A DNA stretch of 5,944 nucleotides from Deltaproteobacteria bacterium (GTDB lineage: Bacteria > Desulfobacterota > Desulfobacteria > Desulfobacterales > JAFDHS01): contig JAFDHS010000131.1 of the NCBI GenBank assembly GCA_019308655.1, forward strand, positions 1 through 5,944, written 5' to 3'. The position numbers and the translations under genes are program-made. Under the pieces are notes generated by a model. That model saw only the letters and a list, made by a program, of their open reading frames with translations, ran no database searches and had not been told where the DNA came from. This document shows positions 1-5,076 of the stretch, one piece after another. How positions within the stretch are numbered: position 1 is the stretch's first letter; the number at the start of each line of letters is the position of its first letter.

Positions 1-19
1 GAATACCGGTTAATGCCAT
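1..19 (-). CDS. acsC: Probable start of acsC (corrinoid iron-sulfur protein large subunit), truncated by the window edge
   Basis: Seen: an ATG at 19-17 on the minus strand opens a frame reading M-A-L-T-G-I before the window ends. It is preceded by AAGGAG at 31-26, six bases from the ATG, a well-placed ribosome binding site. Known: AcsC/CdhE, the large subunit of the corrinoid iron-sulfur protein, begins with a short M-x-L-T-G stretch ahead of its Cys-rich [4Fe-4S] motif. It carries the cobalamin that receives the methyl group from methyltetrahydrofolate and passes it to AcsB. Inference: the peptide, the strong ribosome site, and the position just downstream of acsB on the same strand all fit acsC. 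Only six codons are visible, so another gene with a similar start cannot be excluded. Confidence 0.6.
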
Positions 20-23
20 CTTT

Positions 24-31
24 GTCTCCTT
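24..31 (-). promoter_or_regulatory. Ribosome binding site of the probable acsC
   Basis: The minus strand reads AAGGAGAC, with AGGAG six bases before the ATG at 19-17. It is the main reason for calling a gene start at the window edge, where only six codons can be read. Confidence 0.65.
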
Positions 32-77
32 ATCTTGGTTGAAAACTTAAAAACGCAGATAATTGCGCCAATAAAAT

Positions 78-97
78 TTCGAGTTTTTTATCTCGAA
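78..97 (-). other. Small stem-loop in the acsC leader
   Basis: TTCGAG (78-83) and CTCGAA (92-97) are perfect 6-bp arms around an 8-base A/T loop. On the minus strand the second arm is followed by ATTTTATT, so it could be a weak terminator. It could also be the subterminal hairpin of the decayed IS200/IS605-type end lying just upstream. The stem is short and no function is proven. Confidence 0.3.
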
Positions 98-129
98 GGT
101 TTCCTGTTCCTTATTCTTCTTACTCACCC

Positions 130-252
130 TTACCGATTAGCAGAAGTGATGAGAAATTCCTGCTTCACAGACGCCGCCCGAAAAATGACTATTTGGGTCT
201 TATTGCCTCTCCACAGGCCATCACCGTAGAATTTACGGCCAATTGTTACTAT
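130..252 (-). pseudogene. Apparent C-terminal remnant of an IS200/IS605-family tnpB, possibly an omega-RNA relic
   Basis: Seen: a minus-strand frame bounded by a stop at 253-255 and ending in TAA at 130-132 encodes 40 residues with T-I-G-R-K-F-Y-G-D-G near its start and A-S-V-K-Q-E-F near its end. There is no start codon with a ribosome site, and the rest of the gene is absent. Known: TnpB (IS605 OrfB) proteins often end in a low-complexity tail with a Gly-Asp step after the last zinc-finger region and a closing S-V/M-K-Q-E motif, and this 3' region also encodes the omega RNA guide scaffold. Inference: this is the 3' end of a lost IS200/IS605 element. The inverted repeat C-C-G-T-A (224-228) with T-A-C-G-G (234-238) would suit a structured RNA. 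The call rests on remembered motif resemblance only, and the nuclease domain is not present. Confidence 0.4.
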
Positions 253-278
253 TTAAAATGTGCACAAAATAAATCCCC

Positions 279-341
279 CTGAATTCCCCTTTAGGAAAGG
301 GGAAGCGTTCCGGTCTTTCCCTTTCCTAAAGGGAGATTCAG
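279..341. repeat. 63-bp palindromic repeat (REP/MITE-like) with nested hairpins
   Basis: Seen: arms 279-304 and 316-341 are inverted copies of 26 bases with three mismatches around an 11-base loop. Each arm is itself a hairpin: CCCCTTT/AAAGGGG at 286-302 around AGG, and CCCTTT/AAAGGG at 319-333 around CCT. The DNA or RNA could therefore form one long stem or two small ones. Known: C-run/TTTAGGAAA/G-run palindromes of this style occur as dispersed intergenic repeats in many bacterial genomes. Inference: a non-autonomous repeat that landed between acsB and acsC. No clear target-site duplication was found. Lying just downstream of acsB it may also help stabilise or end the transcript. Confidence 0.6.
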
Positions 342-387
342 TTGCGGTATCACCCCAAAAAGACAGGAGAGATGGATAGGGGTAACA

Positions 388-415
388 AAGGGAGCGGGAT
401 TAAACCCGCCCCCTT
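388..415 (-). terminator. Rho-independent terminator candidate after acsB
   Basis: Arms 388-398 and 405-415 form an 11-bp GC-rich stem with a 6-base loop. The one non-Watson-Crick position (393/410) is a G-U wobble in minus-strand RNA but an A-C mismatch in plus-strand RNA, which fits use by the minus-strand operon. It lies 18 bases past the acsB stop codon. The following T-rich stretch is short (TTTGTT), so termination may be incomplete. Confidence 0.55.
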
Positions 416-433
416 AATATATCTAATACTTAA

Positions 434-802
434 CTACATTATCGGATCCATTTTAAGTGCCGGATGGCCTTTTTCTTCGAGGAAGGGATAAATTTCATCC
501 TCGGTGACTCCGACCGTCTCATCGGCTATCATATCATAAAATCCGGGAACGCCCAATTCCTCACTTCGTGCAATCAAGCGGTCCTTAATCTCTTCTTTCA
601 GGATTTTGGGCAGCCAGACTATGCGAAGGAGTCCGCCGTCACCAACGATAAACTTGCGCTGGGTAATATTGTACTTTGAATGACCCACAAAACCCGGAGA
701 CATTGCACCACCGCCCATAACACCGGCCAGGGTGGTAAAACCCATACCGCAAGGCGTATCGCCCATATATTCTCTGTTAACGCTCATTACACCGTTACAC
801 AT
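434..802 (-). CDS. acsB: Acetyl-CoA synthase AcsB, C-terminal fragment separated by a frameshift
   Basis: These 122 residues are the natural end of AcsB, running from M-C-N-G-V-M to K-M-D-P-I-M and the TAG at 436-434. They include the conserved stretch T-P-C-G-M-G-F-T-T-L-A-G, a Gly-rich turn, and the closing E-K-G-H-P-A-L motif. In an intact enzyme they complete domain 3, which holds the Ni-Ni-[4Fe-4S] cluster A, where methyl, CO and CoA are joined. The ATG at 802-800 has no ribosome site before it and lies inside the family's conserved sequence, so it is not a real start. The fragment belongs to the ORF at 787-2721. It is out of frame because of the 26-bp duplication at 816-867, and the two ORFs overlap by 16 bases. 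Without that duplication it would be residues 615-736. Translation on its own is unlikely. Confidence 0.85.
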   Translation of the reverse strand: MCNGVMSVNREYMGDTPCGMGFTTLAGVMGGGAMSPGFVGHSKYNITQRKFIVGDGGLLRIVWLPKILKEEIKDRLIARSEELGVPGFYDMIADETVGVTEDEIYPFLEEKGHPALKMDPIM

Positions 803-2721
803 GGGAAGGATGGCAGCAATCGCTTCACAACAACCGCATGTGCAATCGCTTCACAACAACCGCATGTGGTCATGGGATCAACGAGCATTGAGTAAAAATT
901 ATAATGAGTTACAGCACCCCTGGAGGCCTTTTGTACGAAATCATTGACACCTTTCCATTGACCATATTTAGTATCAAGACATTCACCCTTTTCAATGGGC
1001 TGGTTGGGGCCGGTGGGATTGATTTCATAAGACGCCTTGCAATCCATCCAGTTGTATGCGCCGCAAAGTCCTGTTCTTTCAGGACTTACCGTACATACAT
1101 GGTTGGGAGCAAAAGACTGACAGAGAGTACAGGAGTAAAAAATCTCCTCATTCTCATCCGTCATGTTATCCACACGAGCATCTCTCATATGGTACTCGTT
1201 CCTTGCCTTTTCCGTCAACGCATCAACATCGTCTTTTTTGGTGTACAGCGTTACCTGGATCTTATCAAGAATGCTACCGAAATCCTGATGCAGCTTGGCA
1301 TGAAGAACCACACCGATATCCTTTAAGGTAAAGCCTTTTTCAACAGCGGCTTTGCCCACGCGGACCCAGGCGATATCTCTCTGGCCGATATGCATAATGC
1401 CCTGGATATAATTAACCAGGTGGTGGGTCTGACGCTCAAGAATAGGCTCGAAATCAGACTGGAATTCACGGCCGGCAACCTGAACGAATATACCCAGAGG
1501 CAGCGTATCGCCTTCTTTGAGATCGGAAATATCCGGACCGATGACTTCGACTTTTCCATCTTCGATCTCATTCATCTCCGCCCGTTTTACCAGCTCGGTG
1601 CACTGAGTTTTTCCACCGCCCATCTGACTGTGCAGGTCGGCTTTTCTGATTCTTTCACCCTCAAATGCCGGACCAAAGGAACAGGGAATATCAATTTCAG
1701 TAACAGCGACTTTAAGCCCTCTGATTTCAATGGACTTCTGGCACATTTCTTCATAGCCAACATTCGCGACAACATGCTCGTAAGTACAAACACCGGTCGG
1801 CAGAATCTCAGGAATATCCGAATCCGCCAAAGTCGGGAAGCCCCAGTTAACAGCACCGGCTGCAGCAGCTCCCCATTCGGTTGTCGGGAAGCCCCAGTTA
1901 ACAGCACCGGCTGCAGCAGCTCCCCATTCGGTTCCAACATGACCGAGCGCGTTTACAAAAGCAAAGATTCTATCTTTATTGTACAGAAGGATCTTCTTGG
2001 CATCACCCGGCTGAACACCGCCGAAAGACATTGCAGCCCTGTTTGCAAAACCCAGGGCAAAAACAGCAGAAGAGATATCAGGACCGAACGGTACGATTCG
2101 GGTACCCCAACCAATCTGAACGTCCGCTTCAATCAGCTGTTCGGCGACGCTTGTGCCGTTATGGTTGGCTGCAAGAAAGACATAGAGATTTTTTAACTGG
2201 TATTCTTCAACAATCGCCTTGGCAATTTCAGGACTAGGTGCCGCACCCACGATGGCTGCAAAACCCGGAGCCGAACCATCAACAAACTCAACACCTCTTT
2301 TCCTGAGAACCACGTCATCTGCCGCACCCAGCCAGATCTTTCCGGCATCCAGATCAACGTCTTCCGAATGGAGATAAAAATCAGGCTCATTGAGATAGCG
2401 GAGGGCTTCCTTGATTTCAAAAGCAAGAACGGCAGCCATGCCGGCATCCAGTAGGGGGCCGAGGTAGGGCAGGTGGTTAGAACTCTTGATCTGGGCCGGG
2501 AGAAGACTGCGTGCAAAGTCCAGCGGTTTTTTCATGTCTTCAAGGGTTTCAACCTTGTGGCCAAGAAGAGAATAGATAACCGGAAGATAATAGCCAGTGT
2601 TGGGGAAACCAACTTTTGTATCCGCGTTATAGGTCGCAAGAGCTTTCTTGTACTCGCCTTCAACCTTTGAGACGACGTTGTAGCCACCCTGGATGGCTGC
2701 AAATGCTACTAATTTAGACAT
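787..2721 (-). CDS. acsB: Acetyl-CoA synthase (CODH/ACS alpha subunit) AcsB, frameshifted before its C-terminus
   Basis: AcsB makes acetyl-CoA from CO (delivered through a tunnel from AcsA), a methyl group from the corrinoid protein, and CoA. The ATG at 2721-2719 follows AAGGAGG by four bases. The layout is the three-domain bacterial type: domain 1 (about 1-320, binds AcsA, CO tunnel; absent from archaeal CdhC), domain 2 (about 325-515, with H-I-G-Q-R-D-I-A-W-V-R-V at 444-455), and domain 3 with cluster A. All cluster A ligands are visible: C531, C534, C543 and C553 for the [4Fe-4S] cluster, and C620-G621-C622 for the distal nickel, with the same internal spacing as the Moorella enzyme (506, 509, 518, 528, 595-597). 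Two perfect tandem duplications damage it. A 51-bp one repeats 17 residues (264-280 and 281-297). A 26-bp one shifts the frame after residue 626 or so and adds an 18-residue nonsense tail. Removing both gives 736 residues, close to Moorella's 729. Confidence 0.93.
   Translation of the reverse strand: MSKLVAFAAIQGGYNVVSKVEGEYKKALATYNADTKVGFPNTGYYLPVIYSLLGHKVETLEDMKKPLDFARSLLPAQIKSSNHLPYLGPLLDAGMAAVLAFEIKEALRYLNEPDFYLHSEDVDLDAGKIWLGAADDVVLRKRGVEFVDGSAPGFAAIVGAAPSPEIAKAIVEEYQLKNLYVFLAANHNGTSVAEQLIEADVQIGWGTRIVPFGPDISSAVFALGFANRAAMSFGGVQPGDAKKILLYNKDRIFAFVNALGHVGTEWGAAAAGAVNWGFPTTEWGAAAAGAVNWGFPTLADSDIPEILPTGVCTYEHVVANVGYEEMCQKSIEIRGLKVAVTEIDIPCSFGPAFEGERIRKADLHSQMGGGKTQCTELVKRAEMNEIEDGKVEVIGPDISDLKEGDTLPLGIFVQVAGREFQSDFEPILERQTHHLVNYIQGIMHIGQRDIAWVRVGKAAVEKGFTLKDIGVVLHAKLHQDFGSILDKIQVTLYTKKDDVDALTEKARNEYHMRDARVDNMTDENEEIFYSCTLCQSFAPNHVCTVSPERTGLCGAYNWMDCKASYEINPTGPNQPIEKGECLDTKYGQWKGVNDFVQKASRGAVTHYNFYSMLVDPMTTCGCCEAIAHAVVVKRLLPSFPCVTV
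816..867. repeat. 26-bp perfect tandem duplication that frameshifts acsB
   Basis: Copies 816-841 and 842-867 are identical and adjacent (each begins GCAATCGCTTCACAACAACC). The extra 26 bases are not a multiple of three, so the acsB frame is lost just after the codons for C-G-C-C-E-A-I. The first copy read on the minus strand (842-867) is in the N-terminal frame. Deleting one copy joins E-A-I to A-A-I-L-P-M-C-N-G, as expected for the family. The ends share only about one base of microhomology with the flanks. Confidence 0.97.
1832..1933. repeat. 51-bp perfect tandem duplication, in frame, inside acsB
   Basis: Copies 1832-1882 and 1883-1933 are identical with no spacer. On the minus strand each encodes TEWGAAAAGAVNWGFPT, so the protein has this 17-residue stretch twice in the CODH-binding, tunnel-bearing domain 1. 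The family has the stretch once, followed by a x-A-D-x-D-I-P-E-I segment. The unit ends show no microhomology with the flanking bases. Confidence 0.97.
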
Positions 2722-2725
2722 ACTT

Positions 2726-2732
2726 CCTCCTT
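2726..2732 (-). promoter_or_regulatory. Ribosome binding site of acsB
   Basis: AAGGAGG on the minus strand, four bases before the acsB ATG. The spacing is slightly short, but the match to the 16S rRNA tail is full and fixes the start codon. Confidence 0.7.
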
Positions 2733-2760
2733 CGTTGAGGATTTATTCTAATTTCAGATT

Positions 2761-2805
2761 GGATAGGGAACGGAATCTCCGTTATTGCAGACAAGTTCCC
2801 TATCC
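2761..2805 (-). promoter_or_regulatory. Perfect 11-bp inverted repeat in the acsA-acsB gap
   Basis: GGATAGGGAAC at 2761-2771 and GTTCCCTATCC at 2795-2805 pair perfectly around 23 bases, which hold a smaller CGGA/TCCG hairpin (2771-2781) as an alternative. It sits in the 128-bp gap between acsA and acsB. No T-run follows on the minus strand, so it is not a standard intrinsic terminator. It could be an mRNA-stabilising or processing hairpin that sets the AcsA:AcsB ratio, or a binding site for a regulator. The structure is certain; the role is inferred. Confidence 0.55.
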
Positions 2806-2849
2806 GTACCGTAAAAAGACTTTTCCAATTTATAAAGGGCTCCAACCTG

Positions 2850-4868
2850 CTAATCAAGCGCCTGTCGATCCGACATATCCATAAGAACTCTTTCTCTGGC
2901 CTTGTCGATGCCGAGAGCTTTACGTTTCTTATCGATATGGGCGATCATCTTATGGGCATGCTTAATCGGATCTATCTCAAAATCCCACATTCCACCGTAA
3001 AGTTTTTCATATTCATTAAAAATGTAATCCTGGAATACGGGGGCGCCGGATGTCGGCATGGTAACGCCGAAGACCGTGTAAACACCTGAAACAACAAAGT
3101 AATGGCCAATACTGATGGCCTTTTCACTCATCCATTCAGGCGCACTTCCTGCAACAGGCAAGTCTCTGATATCATTACCCAAACCTCCTGCCTTAACCAC
3201 CTCGGCGGCTGCCAGCAGAATTCTGGAGTTATCAACACATGAACCCAGATGGAGGACCGGCGGAATACCGACGGTTTCACAAACCTCGGCCAGACCGGGA
3301 CCACAATAAACAGCGGCTGATTCCGGTGTTAAAAGGCCTTCCATGGCACAGGCGATGGCGTTACACCCTGTAGTCAGAACAAGAACATCATTCTTTATCA
3401 GTTCTTTTACAACTTCGATGTGCCCTTCATTGTGACGCGTCCTGGCGTTGTTACAACCTACAACACCGGCAACACCTCTGATCCTGCCGTTGATAATGTT
3501 GTCATTCAGGGTGAAATAGGAGCCGCGGAAAGTGCCGCCGAGGTGATATTCAATGGATTCCACGCCAAAACCGGCAATGATAGGAGATTTCTCTTCGGGA
3601 ATCATCACTTCGGCTTTTCTGTTGGTAAAGTTATCGATGGCTATTTTGACGATTCTTGTGGCGTCTCTAACTGCGTGATGCTCATCAAACTCGATATGAG
3701 AAACATTTCCCGGTTCCAGGTCCTGTTCCATCCTTGCGATGGGATGGGTAGTAATGAGTTTGGTGTGGAAACAATTGGCAACATTTGCAATATTCTGCAT
3801 GATGCACTGAATATCAACGACCATAGCATCACAAGCACCGGTTATGATGGCCAGTTCCTGCTGCAGGAATGTACCGCAAAGGGGAACACCGTGACGCTGG
3901 ACGAGTTCATTACCCGTACAGCAGATGCCGGAAAGCTGGATGCCGTTGGCGCCTTTCTCTTTGGCATAGTCGATCATTTCCTGGGTCTGGGCGACCGCTA
4001 CGATAATTTCGGAAAGAATGGGCTCATGGCCGTGAATGACCAGGTTGACCATATCTTTCTTCATAACGCCCAGATTTGCTTCCGATGCAACCGGATAGGG
4101 TGTACCGAAAAGGATGTCCTGAAGATCCGTGGCCAGCATGGAACCGCCCCAGCCGTCTGCAATGGCCGCACGGGTGCCCTGCTTCATCAGGTTCTGGTAA
4201 TTCTGGTCCACGCCGATATGGGTCCGGTGCATGATCTCGACGATCTCCCTGTCGATATTTCTGGGAACCACACCATTTTTCTTCCAGGTTTCATAAAGCG
4301 CTGCCGGTGCTTTACTTTTAGCATAGAGAAGTTCGCCTTCGGATTTGCCCCATTCATTCAGCGCTGCTTCAGCCGTTTCCACGGCAATCTCATCAATATT
4401 CCGCTGGACCTGCTCACCGTCTACTTCTTCGGTTGTCGCGATACCCAGATCTGCCGCCACAGCCAGAAGCTTTGTGGTATCCTTTATTTTGTATGCCTCG
4501 GTCTTTTTTTTGGCAGCAGCCATAAAGACCTCTGCCACGCCACGTCCGTGATCAGAGTGAGCCGAGGCACCGCCGGCAATCATTCGGATAAAGTTACGGG
4601 CTGCGATGGTATTTGCGGTTGCACCGCAAAGACCTTTTCTTTCATCCTTACCTTCAATCCCGCCCTTGGGAAGGGGCAGGCGGCACGGACCCATGGAGCA
4701 GTTTTTACAGCATGTTCCACCGGCTCCGATGCTACAGGGCTTCATGTTTGCAGCTCTGTCAAAAACCGTCTCAACACCCAGATCCTGGGCACGTTTAATC
4801 ATTTTTTGGCTTGCGACATCATAAGACGCTGCTACGGGATCAGCCAATTTTTTTGCCTTCTCAGCCAT
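2850..4868 (-). CDS. acsA: Ni-Fe-S carbon monoxide dehydrogenase catalytic subunit (CODH/ACS beta subunit)
   Basis: This 672-residue cytoplasmic enzyme (also called CooS; 674 in Moorella) interconverts CO2 and CO and feeds CO to AcsB. The start follows GAGGAGG by eight bases. Cluster ligands can be placed by family spacing: C45 and C53 for the intersubunit D cluster; C54, C57, C62 and C81 for the B cluster; H281, C317 (next to C316), C355, C472, C502 and C544 for the Ni-Fe-S C cluster. The active-site Lys is K583 in W-M-S-E-K-A, and H104/H107 in A-H-S-D-H-G-R belong to the proton-relay histidine region. The C62 to C81 spacing is 18 residues rather than the 13 I recall from the Carboxydothermus and Moorella enzymes, a small loop insertion. 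The ORF is intact, unlike acsB. Pairing with acsB and acsD marks it as the ACS-partner enzyme rather than a stand-alone CooS. Confidence 0.97.
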   Translation of the reverse strand: MAEKAKKLADPVAASYDVASQKMIKRAQDLGVETVFDRAANMKPCSIGAGGTCCKNCSMGPCRLPLPKGGIEGKDERKGLCGATANTIAARNFIRMIAGGASAHSDHGRGVAEVFMAAAKKKTEAYKIKDTTKLLAVAADLGIATTEEVDGEQVQRNIDEIAVETAEAALNEWGKSEGELLYAKSKAPAALYETWKKNGVVPRNIDREIVEIMHRTHIGVDQNYQNLMKQGTRAAIADGWGGSMLATDLQDILFGTPYPVASEANLGVMKKDMVNLVIHGHEPILSEIIVAVAQTQEMIDYAKEKGANGIQLSGICCTGNELVQRHGVPLCGTFLQQELAIITGACDAMVVDIQCIMQNIANVANCFHTKLITTHPIARMEQDLEPGNVSHIEFDEHHAVRDATRIVKIAIDNFTNRKAEVMIPEEKSPIIAGFGVESIEYHLGGTFRGSYFTLNDNIINGRIRGVAGVVGCNNARTRHNEGHIEVVKELIKNDVLVLTTGCNAIACAMEGLLTPESAAVYCGPGLAEVCETVGIPPVLHLGSCVDNSRILLAAAEVVKAGGLGNDIRDLPVAGSAPEWMSEKAISIGHYFVVSGVYTVFGVTMPTSGAPVFQDYIFNEYEKLYGGMWDFEIDPIKHAHKMIAHIDKKRKALGIDKARERVLMDMSDRQALD

Positions 4869-4876
4869 ACGAGGTT

Positions 4877-4883
4877 CCTCCTC
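4877..4883 (-). promoter_or_regulatory. Ribosome binding site of acsA
   Basis: GAGGAGG on the minus strand, eight bases before the ATG at 4868-4866. It is near-ideal in sequence and spacing and confirms the chosen start. Confidence 0.75.
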
Positions 4884-4903
4884 AGAGTTAATATAAATAA
4901 AGT

Positions 4904-4937
4904 CTTGAACAAATTATCAACTTGTTCAAGTTGTTCA
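4904..4937 (-). promoter_or_regulatory. Operator-like palindrome and possible -10 element upstream of acsA
   Basis: Seen: CTTGAACAA (4904-4912) and TTGTTCAAG (4922-4930) are perfect 9-bp inverted arms around nine bases. A further half-site TTGTTCA at 4931-4937 repeats the one at 4922-4928 with a 9-bp period. The minus strand reads GATAAT at 4918-4913, inside the palindrome's spacer and one base off the TATAAT consensus, which would give a leader of roughly 40 bases before the ATG. No good -35 box stands at the usual distance. Inference: a regulator binding site placed over the acsA promoter, or the operator of an activator-dependent promoter. The regulator is unknown. Confidence 0.45.
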
Positions 4938-4948
4938 CACAGCTGTTG

Positions 4949-4974
4949 AAAAAAATACACAGGCTTTCAAGCCT
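4949..4974 (-). terminator. Second terminator-like hairpin between acsD and acsA
   Basis: On the minus strand AGGCTTGAAAGCCT (4974-4961) folds into a short self-complementary stem and is followed five bases later by seven T residues (4955-4949). The stem is only about five pairs once a loop is allowed, so it would be a weak terminator or a pause site. Confidence 0.35.
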
Positions 4975-5014
4975 TCTGTTTATTTCAAAGAAAAGCCTTG
5001 CCGCCACTGTTCAT

Positions 5015-5062
5015 TAAAACTTCAGCCCGCCTCTTTTTATTTTGAGCCCGGCTGAAGTTTTA
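5015..5062 (-). terminator. Terminator hairpin after acsD
   Basis: Arms 5015-5027 and 5050-5062 pair perfectly over 13 bases (AACTTCAGCC against GGCTGAAGTT at their core), and CCTC/GAGG-type pairing can extend the stem inward around an A/T-rich loop. It begins 14 bases after the acsD stop. T residues at the foot of the stem (GTTTTAATG on the minus strand) suit intrinsic termination. The plus strand also has a T-rich tail, so it may work in both directions. Confidence 0.6.
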
Positions 5063-5076
5063 TTGATTTATCTGAT

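Noticed and set aside
35..229. Small plus-strand ORF of 64 residues near the left edge
   Set aside because: It starts with TTG without a ribosome site and lies opposite the more telling tnpB-like tail on the minus strand.
374..386. GGATAGGG followed by AAC, resembling the arm of the acsA-acsB hairpin
   Set aside because: The match is short, has an insertion, and has no matching partner arm nearby. It is best treated as chance.
371..490. Plus-strand ATG after AGGAG, opening a ~39-residue frame
   Set aside because: It runs through the acsB terminator hairpin and into the acsB 3' end in antisense. The peptide shows no recognisable features.
787..867. Programmed ribosomal frameshift joining the two acsB ORFs
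   Set aside because: No slippery heptamer or stimulatory structure was noticed, the enzyme family does not use recoding, and the 26-bp duplication fully explains the frame change.
816..1933. CRISPR-like repeats
   Set aside because: The two repeats differ in unit, are directly adjacent copies without spacers, and lie inside a coding sequence.
1390..2196. A 268-codon open frame on the plus strand opposite acsB
   Set aside because: It is antisense to the conserved acsB sequence, contains the same 51-bp duplication as a passive copy, and shows no family features.
4890..4920. Alternative acsA promoter with -35 TTGATA and -10 TATATT on the minus strand
   Set aside because: The 19-bp spacer is long and transcription would begin at or within the ribosome binding site, leaving almost no leader.
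3420..4949. A 509-codon open frame on the plus strand opposite acsA
   Set aside because: It is antisense to a clearly real, ligand-complete acsA, has no recognisable domain, and no ribosome site was seen. Long antisense frames are a common by-product of codon bias.
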